DNA from: Vibrio fortis
Lineage (GTDB): Bacteria > Pseudomonadota > Gammaproteobacteria > Enterobacterales > Vibrionaceae
Length of the DNA stretch: 64,000 nt
Direction: 5' to 3'
Assembly: GCF_000695685.1 (NCBI RefSeq)
Contig: NZ_JFFR01000012.1
Coordinates: 1 to 64,000, forward strand
Shown here: piece by piece, positions 8,581-17,226 of the stretch
How the letters are laid out: every line of letters starts with the position of its first letter
Position numbering within the stretch: the stretch's first letter is position 1
Position numbers and translations under genes: made by a program
The notes under the pieces: generated by a model
Seen by the model: only the letters and a program-made list of their open reading frames with translations
What the model was told of the DNA's origin: nothing
Database searches by the model: none

Positions 8581-9489
8581 CTATGGCACACCGTGACCTT
8601 TCGATGCTACCCAAACACGATACCACTGCTCTCGTGTCAACTCGATGCTCAATGCATCAATCGCTGTTTGCACTCGCTCAATCTTTCCTGAGCCGATAAT
8701 CGGCAAGGGTTTTGATGGCAGACGACGAACCCATGCATAAATCACTTGGTCGATACTTGCAGCACCAACCTCTTTGCGAATCGCTTCAAGTTCATTACGT
8801 ACTCGAACGGCTTGCTCGCTCTTACCTGTAAATAGTTCACCACCAGCAAGGCAAGACCAAGCCATTGGACGAATACGGTTCATCTGAAGTTGATCCAGAG
8901 TTCCATCATGAGCCACTTCAAAGTTAAGTGGATTGATCTCTACTTGGTTGGTAACCAAAGGCTTACCTAAGCGCGATTGCAAAAGCTCCAGTTGACGAGG
9001 AGTGAAATTAGACACACCAAAGTGTTTCACTTTACCGATCTTATACAGTTCGTTGAAGACTTCTGCCATTTCATCGGCATCCATCAGTACATCTGGGCGG
9101 TGAATAAGTAGAACGTCAATCTCATCAACGCCGAGACGCTCCAAAGAGTTGTTCACTGATTGGTAAATATGCTGAGCACTGGTGTCATAGTGGTTGATCT
9201 TGCGGTCAGGAGTATGGTCTCCACACAAGTTAATGTCGCACTTAGTGACGATCTGAATCTGCTCGCGCACGCTCGGGTCTAAAGCCAGCGCTTCACCGAA
9301 TAGTTTCTCACATTGATAGCCACCATAAATGTCTGCGTGGTCGACCGTTGTTATACCAAGGTCAATGTGCTTTTTGAGAAAAGTGAGGCGCTGTTGCGGA
9401 GTCATGCCCCATTCAGCCATACGCCAGTATCCTTGAACCAGCTCAGAAAAGTCTGGGCCTTGTGGCGCGATTGTTACTTTTGCAACCAT
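8581..9489 (-). CDS. Aldo/keto reductase, YdhF-like
   Basis: NADPH-dependent reductase of 302 residues with a TIM-barrel fold. The catalytic tetrad is visible: Asp50, Tyr55, Lys83 and His130. The segment VTTVDHADIYG-like (TTVDHADIYGGYQCE) and QVEINPLN match the YdhF branch of the family, and an IGSGKIERV loop near the C-terminus fits cofactor binding. The natural substrate of YdhF-type enzymes is not known and the neighbours do not suggest one. The ribosome site GGAGAT lies just before the ATG. Monocistronic with its own terminator. Confidence 0.88.
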   Translation of the reverse strand: MVAKVTIAPQGPDFSELVQGYWRMAEWGMTPQQRLTFLKKHIDLGITTVDHADIYGGYQCEKLFGEALALDPSVREQIQIVTKCDINLCGDHTPDRKINHYDTSAQHIYQSVNNSLERLGVDEIDVLLIHRPDVLMDADEMAEVFNELYKIGKVKHFGVSNFTPRQLELLQSRLGKPLVTNQVEINPLNFEVAHDGTLDQLQMNRIRPMAWSCLAGGELFTGKSEQAVRVRNELEAIRKEVGAASIDQVIYAWVRRLPSKPLPIIGSGKIERVQTAIDALSIELTREQWYRVWVASKGHGVP

Positions 9490-9629
9490 GGGTTATCTCC
9501 TATATCAGTAATAACCGTATCCTATGCTTATTTAATTATAGCCTCAAATTAATAAAGCCTTCGCCGATACGCCCCACTATAAAAATGTGAACTTGTTACA
9601 AAAACATCGTCAGAAAAAACAAAGGCTGT

Positions 9630-10220
9630 TTATTGGTTAACCATGTCTCTCGTGAGTTCGATGATGATCTCTTGATCTTGATGGCGCATCATCACCAAAG
9701 CTGCTTCATTGTCTGGCCAATGCCAAACCAAGGATTTATTGCTGTCCAAGGTAGAGCTCGATGAAGACGTCGTGTTAAGAAAAGTCACCAATGCTTGGTC
9801 AACACTTTGTGGGCTATTTCCTTGCTCATCGGCCAGCTCAAGTTCCTTCAAAACATCGAAGGTAACGCCATTGATGGTCGCAGACTTAAGTTGTAAGCCA
9901 TCTTTACGCAAGTAGAGCTGGGCCTTGGTATCATTCAACTTAGAATTGGGTAAAGAGAGTCTGGTTGAAGATACTTTTCCTTCCATCAACTCGAGTTCAA
10001 CAAACACTTTTAGATCATAGTAGTTTGTCTCATCACTGCACAACAAAGTCCCCTCTTCTTCACCACAGTCAAACAGCTCAGCATCATGCATTAGGCTGGC
10101 AGTATCAGGAGCACTTAAATCACTATTAAACACAGCACGAAACCACCAAGACTCACTGGCAGGTGCTGCATGACTAAATAGAAGAGCAAAAGAGAGGCAA
10201 AGAGTTGAAGAGAATTTCAT
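9630..10220 (-). CDS. Secreted hypothetical protein
   Basis: Predicted 196-residue exported protein. Residues 1-22 form a signal peptide ending AAPASES, so the mature protein is probably periplasmic. Two cysteines about ten residues apart (in the DCGEEEGTLLCSDE segment) could form a disulphide. The remainder is mixed strand and helix with a serine-rich stretch near the C-terminus. I recognise no family. It follows a strong minus-strand terminator at 10297-10322, so it is not a read-through partner of anything upstream. Confidence 0.65.
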   Translation of the reverse strand: MKFSSTLCLSFALLFSHAAPASESWWFRAVFNSDLSAPDTASLMHDAELFDCGEEEGTLLCSDETNYYDLKVFVELELMEGKVSSTRLSLPNSKLNDTKAQLYLRKDGLQLKSATINGVTFDVLKELELADEQGNSPQSVDQALVTFLNTTSSSSSTLDSNKSLVWHWPDNEAALVMMRHQDQEIIIELTRDMVNQ

Positions 10221-10696
10221 CGAGCAATCCTTATCTGAGATTCCCCAATTATACGTTCGCGCGGGTTAAATAAGTACGACTCTCTGAGTGGAAAGCAAAA
10301 AAAAGCGAGCATACATGCCCGCTACAGAAATTCACTTTGCTTAAATAACGTAATCCATCACGTTGAGAACCATTACACAAATAGAATACCATTCCATATT
10401 TTGTGTTTCAACACGCAGTTAACGGTTTGGCATACAGAAAATGAACCCATAATCGCCTTATATTGAGTAAATAAATAACCATTTAGGAATAGACGTCACT
10501 GTGCAGAGCAACTCGTTCAAGTATGATTTGCACCATTGTGGCCTAGGAATAACCTTCTAGATATCAATGACTTTAATGAATCAACTCCATCTGTAATTGA
10601 TTAAATCAACAGATCGTGACGTCGATAATCACATTATTAAAGGCCAATGACATTGGTAGATAGCCACACAAACAGGATATCAATTAAGGGAATGAA
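10221..10696. other. Intergenic region (476 bp) with a candidate small RNA
   Basis: No protein-coding gene is convincing here. The left part holds a promoter, hairpin and terminator on the minus strand (listed separately). The right part should contain the promoter of the M3 peptidase at 10697, but no strong -35/-10 pair stood out. AAGGGA at 10686-10691 is its ribosome site. An 18-codon minus-strand frame (10341-10397) lacks a ribosome site and begins upstream of the predicted transcript start. Confidence 0.7.
10297..10378 (-). ncRNA. Candidate small RNA of about 80 nt
   Basis: On the minus strand a promoter-like pair TTGAAA (10406-10411) and TATTCT (10383-10388) is separated by exactly 17 bases. 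The predicted transcript begins near 10376. It contains a hairpin AACGT/ACGTT (10347-10351 with 10360-10364). It ends in a strong terminator with stem GCGGGCAT/ATGCTCGC (10305-10322) followed by eight T residues. No gene on this strand lies upstream for at least 400 bases, so the terminator is otherwise an orphan. Two hairpins plus a long U-tail fit an Hfq-dependent RNA. It is not a family I recognise. Confidence 0.5.
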
Positions 10697-12544
10697 ATGA
10701 ACCCAACTCAATACCTCGACCAACTGAACAAAGAGTACCTCGCTATTCACCAAGAGAAAGAAGCTTTCTTTTGGGATACCTATATGGGAATCAGCGACGA
10801 TCATGATGGGTCGACACAAGCTCAAACGGCATGGACTCAATTTCTTAGTAATGCAGACAAAATTGCTGAAGTTGACGCACAGTTGAATAACGTGAATCTA
10901 ATTCAAGATAACGAAGAGAGAGTCGCGACAACAACGGGTCTTCAAGGTTGGTTAGCAACGTTCAAAGCTCATGCCATAGAAGGTGACGAGGCACAAAAGC
11001 TCAAAGGAGAGCTAATTGCATTCGAAGCTGAACTGTTTGAGAAAAAGCAGAATCACACCATGACCTACACCAACGAAGAAGGTGAGCAAGTCGAAGGCTC
11101 GCTACCGGTGCTGGGTTCTGCGATTCGAAACAGCGGCAGTGAGACTGTGCGTCGTTCTGCTCACCAAGCGCTGCTTGATCTTGAACAGTGGCTGCTCGGC
11201 AACGGCTTCATTGAGCTCATCAAACAGAGAAATGCTTTCGCACGCGCGCTAGGTTACAACAACTACTTCGACTATTCGGTAGTGAAAACCGAGCAGATGA
11301 CTTCGCAAGAGCTATTTTCGATCTTAGATGACTTTGAAGTGCGCACCCGAGACAGCCATTTAAAGAGTCTGGCTAACCTAGCGAAAGAAAAAGGAGAGTC
11401 AGCATTACTAGGTCACAACTTCACCTACTCTTTTGCTGGGGATGTGATGAACGAACTCGATCCTTACGTGCCGTTTTCAAAATCTCTGCGTCGCTGGGTA
11501 GAGTCGTTTGGTCGTCTGAATATTGAGTACTCACAAGCCACACTCAAACTCGACCTGCTAGACCGTAAAGGCAAATACCCGAATGGTTTCTGTCACGGTC
11601 CAACGCCGTCATTTTACGACCAAAGCCAATGGGTGCCTGCGCAGGTTAATTTCACCAGTAACGCAAAGCCAGATCAAATTGGCAGCGGCTTTGACGGTAT
11701 CAATACCCTCTTCCATGAAGGTGGTCATGCCGCGCACTTTGCTAACGTGAAGATGAACGCACCTTGCTTCTCGCAAGAGTTTTCACCAACGTCGATGGCT
11801 TATGCAGAAACACAATCTATGTTCTGTGATAGCTTGCTTGATGATGCTGATTGGTTAAAACAATACGCATTAAATGACAAAGGCGAGTCCGTACCTGATT
11901 CACTGATCAAAGCGATGATCGACAGCAAACAACCGTTCAAGGCGTATCAAGAGCGTTGTATTCTGGTTGTTCCGTACTTCGAGCGTGCCTTATATCAGCT
12001 TAACGATAACGAGCTAACGCCAGAAAACATTACTCAGCTTGCTCGTCGTACTGAGTTGGAAATCTTAGGGTTAGAGTCAAGCCCACGTCCATTGATGGCA
12101 ATTCCACACCTACTTTCTGATGAAGCTGCTTGTGCCTACCAAGGTTACCTGCTGGCACATATGGCGGTATACCAAACACGAGCGTACTTCACGAACAAGT
12201 TTGGTTACTTAACCGATAACCCGGAAATTGGGCCTCTATTGGCAGAACATTACTGGCACGCTGGTAATAGTGTTAACCACAACACCACCATTGAGCGTCT
12301 AACTGGGGAAGGTTTTAATGCTAAGCATTTAGCTGATGCCTGTAACCTAACAGTTGAGCAAGCTTGGGAGATTGAGCAAGAGAAGATAGCGGCATTCGCA
12401 ACAAGAGAAAGAGCACACGCAAGTAGCTTGAATGCGAAGATCAGCATTGTTGATGGCGCCTTTGAGATCGCAAACAACCAACAATCAGATGAAGCTATGC
12501 TTACTGCATTTGAAGGTTATATCGCAGAGAAATACCACGCTTAG
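10697..12544 (+). CDS. M3-family zinc oligopeptidase
   Basis: Cytoplasmic metallopeptidase of 615 residues, without a signal peptide. HEGGH at 340-344 is the HExxH-type zinc site; in this protein the residue after Glu is Gly, as in the M3 family (HExGH). The third zinc ligand should be a Glu in the PTSMAYAETQ segment about 25-30 residues later. The size and helical N-terminal half resemble the oligoendopeptidase F/thimet group, which trims short peptides. Monocistronic, with ribosome site AAGGGA and its own terminator. Specificity cannot be read. Confidence 0.87.
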   Translation: MNPTQYLDQLNKEYLAIHQEKEAFFWDTYMGISDDHDGSTQAQTAWTQFLSNADKIAEVDAQLNNVNLIQDNEERVATTTGLQGWLATFKAHAIEGDEAQKLKGELIAFEAELFEKKQNHTMTYTNEEGEQVEGSLPVLGSAIRNSGSETVRRSAHQALLDLEQWLLGNGFIELIKQRNAFARALGYNNYFDYSVVKTEQMTSQELFSILDDFEVRTRDSHLKSLANLAKEKGESALLGHNFTYSFAGDVMNELDPYVPFSKSLRRWVESFGRLNIEYSQATLKLDLLDRKGKYPNGFCHGPTPSFYDQSQWVPAQVNFTSNAKPDQIGSGFDGINTLFHEGGHAAHFANVKMNAPCFSQEFSPTSMAYAETQSMFCDSLLDDADWLKQYALNDKGESVPDSLIKAMIDSKQPFKAYQERCILVVPYFERALYQLNDNELTPENITQLARRTELEILGLESSPRPLMAIPHLLSDEAACAYQGYLLAHMAVYQTRAYFTNKFGYLTDNPEIGPLLAEHYWHAGNSVNHNTTIERLTGEGFNAKHLADACNLTVEQAWEIEQEKIAAFATRERAHASSLNAKISIVDGAFEIANNQQSDEAMLTAFEGYIAEKYHA

Positions 12545-12590
12545 CGACCCAATAAATCTAAGCTAGACCGCACAAACAACAGCCGCTCTC

Positions 12591-12616
12591 ATCATTGTGA
12601 TTTGAGCGGCTTTTTA
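12591..12616 (+). terminator. Intrinsic terminator of the M3 peptidase gene
   Basis: Eight-base-pair stem AGCCGCTC (12591-12598) with GAGCGGCT (12604-12611), followed by TTTT. Confidence 0.9.
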
Positions 12617-12696
12617 ATAACTCAAGTAAACCAAGCACTACCGTAATGGGTGACAGCTAAAAGGCTTTGGTCTGCTAAGCTCACTTAAAATCCGAA

Positions 12697-13002
12697 CTAG
12701 ACCGATGTGGTAGTTTCAGTACCATGACAAACAATGTCGACAGAATCGATGCTTCTTAGAGACTTACGATGAATACCAAATACCTTCCCAGATAGAACAA
12801 TGTAGTAATGCTGTGTTTTAAGAAGCTTTACCGCCTCATCTAATGAGCTTACATAGACCTTGTTCTGTGAATCTTGAGGTCGTGAACCTGGAGCTCGCCC
12901 TACTTTGCGAGCCAATTCATATTGGCCGTCACGGTTAGGCTTGCACGTAAACAGTGTAGGGTTACCATAAATCACCCCCTGCGCTGTTATGCTTTTAATC
13001 AT
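12697..13002 (-). CDS. Hypothetical protein, 101 aa
   Basis: Small basic protein beginning MIKSITAQGVIYGNPTLF. No signal peptide or membrane segment, and I recognise no family. The frame is open further upstream to 13056, but that extension would run through the hairpin and T-run that terminate the neighbouring porin (13029-13054), so the ATG at 13002 is preferred. It includes SSLDEAVKLLKTQHYYIVLSG-like helix-strand sequence (SSLDEAVKLLKTQHYYIV) that could be a small alpha/beta domain. Function unknown. Confidence 0.55.
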   Translation of the reverse strand: MIKSITAQGVIYGNPTLFTCKPNRDGQYELARKVGRAPGSRPQDSQNKVYVSSLDEAVKLLKTQHYYIVLSGKVFGIHRKSLRSIDSVDIVCHGTETTTSV

Positions 13003-13028
13003 AATAGTTCTCAGAAAAATAAATACGC

Positions 13029-13054
13029 AAAAAGCCACTTCATGACGAAGTGGC
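13029..13054 (-). terminator. Intrinsic terminator of the porin gene
   Basis: Stem GCCACTTC (13034-13041) with GAAGTGGC (13047-13054); on the minus strand it is followed by TTTTT. It lies about 80 bases beyond the porin stop codon. Confidence 0.88.
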
Positions 13055-13132
13055 ATTTAAATTAAACAGTGGATATATCATTAAGACACATAATCAGAGG
13101 GAGACCGGGCATGCCCCCTCCATATATGGCTA

Positions 13133-14167
13133 TTAGAAGTAGTAGTAAGCCGCTGCGAATACGTGAGTCTCTTCATCGTATTGAAGGCTTGAGTTACCGA
13201 TACGAGCACCTTCTAGGTCTTGTTTGATATCGATACCCATGTCAGCGTTTGCAGAGATACGGTACATTGCAGCAACGTTGATGTAAGAAGAGTCGATGTC
13301 AGATGCATTGTCTTCTTCGTTGGTGTTGAACGCGTAACCTGCAGCAATAGTTAGGTCTTCAGACAGCGTGTAGCCACCAGAGAAGTAGAAGCCTGTGTTC
13401 TTCATTTCATCGTTTTGGTCGATCCAAGAGTTCAAACCTAGAGTCATTGAGCCTAGCTTCATGTTTCCAGATAGAGAGTAAACCTCGTAGTCTTTCTCAT
13501 CATCACGAGTTTCGTAACCCGCGTATACGCTGAATACTTCTTGCTCAAGACCGATGTAACCATTCACACCTTTGTCTGCGTCGTTGTGGTCATCGTCAGT
13601 TTCGAAGTAAGAGATTCCGTAAGCGAAGCCGTTAGTTGCACCTTGGAACTTAACTACGTTAAACGCATCTGATGCATCACCTGCAGAAGCACCGAACTCG
13701 TAAGTTGTGTCGCCAGCGCCGTCAACTTTATCTAGAGCTGTATCGTTCTCCCAACCGAAAGACGCGATGCCGTAACCAGTGTCAAAACCGATCCAAGCTT
13801 TATCCACGTGCGTTGCAGGACCAGTATCGATGCCGTTAACCCAACCAGAAGTTGCTGCGTCAGCATCTGCAACGTTGTTGTCTGTCGTGTAGTTAAGCAT
13901 TAAGTCTGTTTCTACGTAAGCAACAACGCGGTTGTTACGGTAGTTAAGAGCCAGTGTTAGACCTGTCGCCCAATCATCGTAGAATGCTTTTGAACCTGTG
14001 TCGTAGTAACCACCAACACCGAAAGAACCAGACACAGAGAACTGATCTTTGTGCATTGGATTAAACGCGAACATTTCTTCGTTTTGGCTATTTTGGCTGC
14101 TTGTGTTTACAGCGAACGCAGAGCTAGAGATGCTTGCAATCGCAAGTGCAATTAGAGTTTTTTTCAT
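13133..14167 (-). CDS. Outer-membrane porin
   Basis: Beta-barrel porin of 344 residues. MKKTLIALAIASISSSAFA is a clear signal peptide. The mature part is acidic, has alternating strand-like segments with aromatic girdles, and ends in YYYF; the terminal Phe is the BAM-recognition signal. The frame can be extended to a GTG three codons upstream, but the ATG at 14167 has the better-placed ribosome site (GGTAGTGG region) and gives a normal signal peptide. Similar in size to general trimeric porins. The 5' leader holds an AAGTCTT/AAGACTT hairpin. Highly expressed codon use is apparent. Confidence 0.82.
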   Translation of the reverse strand: MKKTLIALAIASISSSAFAVNTSSQNSQNEEMFAFNPMHKDQFSVSGSFGVGGYYDTGSKAFYDDWATGLTLALNYRNNRVVAYVETDLMLNYTTDNNVADADAATSGWVNGIDTGPATHVDKAWIGFDTGYGIASFGWENDTALDKVDGAGDTTYEFGASAGDASDAFNVVKFQGATNGFAYGISYFETDDDHNDADKGVNGYIGLEQEVFSVYAGYETRDDEKDYEVYSLSGNMKLGSMTLGLNSWIDQNDEMKNTGFYFSGGYTLSEDLTIAAGYAFNTNEEDNASDIDSSYINVAAMYRISANADMGIDIKQDLEGARIGNSSLQYDEETHVFAAAYYYF

Positions 14168-14326
14168 GGTGACCACTACCTATATGTTGTGTTTGTTAAG
14201 TCTTTTATCAGCAAGACTTTTGGTGTGGCGCCATTCTTATTAAATTTCGTTTCACGAGGTACCGTAGATTTACGGCATTTCATAATTTCCCTGAATTTTA
14301 TTTGAACTCTATATATACAACTCAGG

Positions 14327-15280
14327 TTATATTTGAATTCTAAAACTCAAGGTGAAAGCGATATCCGTGCTGTTATCCATGTTACGGATGTTTTCAGTCA
14401 TTAAAGCTTCAATCATGACTGGTTGCAAGCGGTAGCGATAGCCAAGCACCACTTCGTTCGAAGGTTCTGAAAAGTCTGGATCGTTGGTCGCCCAACCATG
14501 ATAGTTCAATGACTCAAGAACAACACTGTGGCGTAAATTGAACATGTACTCGTATCCGACAGCCCAACTAAAGCTGAAGTTTTCAAGCTCAGTTACGTAT
14601 TTGTCGCCGTTACGATGGACTAAACCCAAAGTTGAAAAAACTCGATGCTGCGGAGTCATAAAGCTGTAATTGGCCTGTACTCCTTGTTCGAAGCTTGAAC
14701 GTGCGAATTCGCCATCTTTCACCTTGTTGTAGAACAATGAACCACCCACAGACAGTGAACTTGGGCCTTGCGAATACAGCAACAACTCGTTGTACCAAGT
14801 CACGGCGTTAGTCAGGTCGTCTCCTTCAAAGTCCGATATCGAGATACCCGCGTTATGAAAATCCATGGTGAACTGGTCATTATCGACTTGGTCGCGACCA
14901 TTTTGTCCGATACCAAATAGATCATGAAAACCCATCACAAAGCTGTCTAGACCATTATCTACTGCCGTTACTTTGCGATACTCCAACTCTGTTTTCCATA
15001 CAGAAGATGCCTGCCATTGCAGCGCTAGATGAGTCTGGTTTTGATAATAATCCAAAGCATAGTCACTGGTGTGAGCCCAAATACTTGCTTGAGTGTAGGA
15101 GGACTTAAACTCAAACGTCCCTGCCCTATTTGGCTCGGCACTCCTAAGTTGCGTCGACAACACATTAGAGTGAATGGGCGACTGAGCGTAGACAAACATC
15201 GGAGAGGAAACTGCATCAAAAGATAAGAACAACGTGGGAAAAAGAGCAGTTGATAAAGTAATGGTGTTTAAGGGCTTCAT
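14327..15280 (-). CDS. DUF3187-type outer-membrane protein
   Basis: Predicted 317-residue exported protein. Residues 1-26 form a signal peptide. The mature sequence alternates short polar and aromatic strands, ends in SFRIQI, and contains no cytoplasmic-type motif, which suggests a beta barrel of about a dozen strands. It resembles the DUF3187 family, for which I know no established function. It is divergent from the LuxR-type regulator at 15472 with a shared 190-base promoter region, so that regulator may control it. No lipase or adhesin motif is visible. Confidence 0.65.
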   Translation of the reverse strand: MKPLNTITLSTALFPTLFLSFDAVSSPMFVYAQSPIHSNVLSTQLRSAEPNRAGTFEFKSSYTQASIWAHTSDYALDYYQNQTHLALQWQASSVWKTELEYRKVTAVDNGLDSFVMGFHDLFGIGQNGRDQVDNDQFTMDFHNAGISISDFEGDDLTNAVTWYNELLLYSQGPSSLSVGGSLFYNKVKDGEFARSSFEQGVQANYSFMTPQHRVFSTLGLVHRNGDKYVTELENFSFSWAVGYEYMFNLRHSVVLESLNYHGWATNDPDFSEPSNEVVLGYRYRLQPVMIEALMTENIRNMDNSTDIAFTLSFRIQI

Positions 15281-15471
15281 AACGATTACTGGCTATAATA
15301 AAAACCGATGAATTGTCGTAAATTTCACCAAAAATTTATGCAGTACATCTACTGCTTTGCAACCATCCAGTTTTCTTATCTATCATTACATGTTATAAAT
15401 TCGCAATTGAACAGTGTACATAATCACTAATTTTTACCCATTTAATCGTTACAGTAACACCCGGTAGACAC

Positions 15472-16266
15472 ATGGACACAATCAAAAAGAGCTTCGAACA
15501 ACTTGTCATGGAGCAGTCATCAGCCCTGATCAACTGTGACCCTACTAACTTCAATCAAGCCTGGTCTGAAGCGGGGTTTGATGTTCTCGATTGGTTTGAT
15601 ATCGACAGGCTAACGCTTTTCCCAAACTCGATGGTCTGCCTAGAAGAGGGGAAAACTTGTTCGGTATCCAAAAAACATATCCCTCAAATCAATAAGATTC
15701 TGTTTGTTGGTGGTAATCATCTTGATTACCTAAAGCTACTGAAAACTTCAAAGACGTACCTGACCTTCAACGAGTATGAAATGCAGAACAGCGATAATTT
15801 TGTGCTGCAACAGCTCTACCGCGAAGGGGGAAGATGGCACTGCATTATCCCGCTACAACTGTTTGGCCAGCGCTGGGGAGCGCTGTCGTTTAGCAACTTT
15901 CACGAGCCATCAAGACAGCTTGCGAAAGAAGACATTCAACGCCTTAAGTTGATATGTGAAATTTGGCTCTGTTACTGGCAACACTCAACGCTAGCGCGCT
16001 CACTGAAACAGAGCGAAACCTGCCTTCAAGACGACAGTGATAAGCTGTTGCTGTTATCAAAGAAGCAGTCTCGAGTACTGGCGTTGATCGCCCAAGGCAA
16101 TAGCGCAAGAGAGTGCGCAGAAAAACTTCACCTGAGCCCAAGAACCATTGAATCACATAAGTACCGAATGCTCGGGCTGCTTGGGCTAGATAACCATATT
16201 GAGTTGACTCAGTTCGCACTGAGAAACGGACTTGGGATTGCAGAAAACTCCAACGCTATTCGTTAG
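15472..16266 (+). CDS. LuxR-type transcriptional regulator
   Basis: Regulator of 264 residues. The N-terminal 185 residues look like a GAF-type sensor domain, and residues 193-250 form a LuxR C-terminal helix-turn-helix with KLHLSPRTIESHKYRML as the recognition segment. No receiver domain or autoinducer-binding signature is recognisable, so ligand and signal are unknown. It is divergent from the DUF3187 gene, and its last 11 bases overlap convergently with the RecX-like gene. Local control of the divergent gene is an inference from arrangement only. Confidence 0.8.
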   Translation: MDTIKKSFEQLVMEQSSALINCDPTNFNQAWSEAGFDVLDWFDIDRLTLFPNSMVCLEEGKTCSVSKKHIPQINKILFVGGNHLDYLKLLKTSKTYLTFNEYEMQNSDNFVLQQLYREGGRWHCIIPLQLFGQRWGALSFSNFHEPSRQLAKEDIQRLKLICEIWLCYWQHSTLARSLKQSETCLQDDSDKLLLLSKKQSRVLALIAQGNSARECAEKLHLSPRTIESHKYRMLGLLGLDNHIELTQFALRNGLGIAENSNAIR

Positions 16267-17098
16267 AGCCTTCAACCTCGGCGAGCGCAAACTTAATCTC
16301 ATCAGAAGAAAAACCTTTACGAGTGAGCATGGCGTAGGCCTTTGCTCGCTCTTTATGATCAGTCACATCATAAGATTTCTTTTGAAGTTGTTCTAAACAG
16401 CTTGAATAGAAATCTAATTGCTCCTCATTGATCAACCTGTCGACAAGTTCAGTGATGCCGCTGGTATCAATTTGTCGCTGTTTTAGCTCTTGCTTGATAG
16501 CTGTGAGACCTTTACCTTTTCGAGCGTATTTCAAGACCTCTTTTTCCAAATCCGCCTTTTCTGCTTTTATCTGAATGTTGGTTTTCAGGTTTGAGCTACT
16601 TGGGTGTTGATCGATAGCGATCTTAACTTGTTGATAGCTAAATCCACGCTTCTGTAAGGTAGAAACCAACTTCTCACGACTCATATTGAAGTCATTGTAG
16701 TAGTTGTTAATTCGATCATTGAGAAGCGATTGTTCGTCAATATTCTTGTCACTTTTAACCTTATGGATCGCATCGTAGATATCGGAGTCTTTCAGGCCTT
16801 TCTTCTTAAGCTTTTCAACAATATACGCGGAGCCGAACTCGCCAAAAAACGACTGCTCAACAAACTGCTCAGCGAAGTCTTGGTTTGATTTTAGATACCC
16901 AAAGTCACGCAACCGTTGAAGCACATCGTCGATCCACTCTTGGTTGTCTGTTTTAACCTTCAACTTTGAGACAAGCTCATGCTCTGTCATGTCTCGCTGA
17001 GTAAGATGCCACATCGCAGAGTTCATAACACTCTCAATGCGTGTCGCTTTTCTAATTCGAGGTTTTTGCTCTGGATTATCCATGCCACTATTCTTCAC
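16256..17098 (-). CDS. Long RecX-like protein
   Basis: Protein of 280 residues made of repeated three-helix modules typical of RecX. Signature pieces are RDMTEHELVSKL, RLRDFGYL with a following D.FA segment, then KLKKKGLKDSDIYDAI, TLQKRGFSYQQVKIAI, ARKGKGLTAIKQELKQR and LTRKGFSSDEIKFAL. Classical RecX, which limits RecA filament growth, is about 150-170 residues, so this one carries extra modules. No recA is adjacent. The Vibrio recX beside recA is probably elsewhere, so this may be a paralogue. RecA control is family inference, not shown here. Confidence 0.78.
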   Translation of the reverse strand: MKNSGMDNPEQKPRIRKATRIESVMNSAMWHLTQRDMTEHELVSKLKVKTDNQEWIDDVLQRLRDFGYLKSNQDFAEQFVEQSFFGEFGSAYIVEKLKKKGLKDSDIYDAIHKVKSDKNIDEQSLLNDRINNYYNDFNMSREKLVSTLQKRGFSYQQVKIAIDQHPSSSNLKTNIQIKAEKADLEKEVLKYARKGKGLTAIKQELKQRQIDTSGITELVDRLINEEQLDFYSSCLEQLQKKSYDVTDHKERAKAYAMLTRKGFSSDEIKFALAEVEGSNE

Positions 17099-17168
17099 TA
17101 ATTCAGTCTGTGGCTATCATACCGAATTATTTGGCTTAACAGTCATTTATCGCTTAGCACTTACACGC

Positions 17169-17199
17169 TAAAAAATAGACGCCTACTTAGGCGTCTATT
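17169..17199 (-). terminator. Intrinsic terminator of the MscS-type gene
   Basis: Eleven-base-pair stem AATAGACGCCT (17174-17184) with AGGCGTCTATT (17189-17199), followed on the minus strand by a run of T. Confidence 0.9.
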
Positions 17200-17226
17200 A
17201 ATCAGTCTATTTTGCAGCCACTCTAT

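Noticed and set aside
10341..10397. 18-codon hydrophobic peptide frame on the minus strand
   Set aside because: No ribosome site, and its start lies upstream of the predicted transcript start of the candidate RNA.
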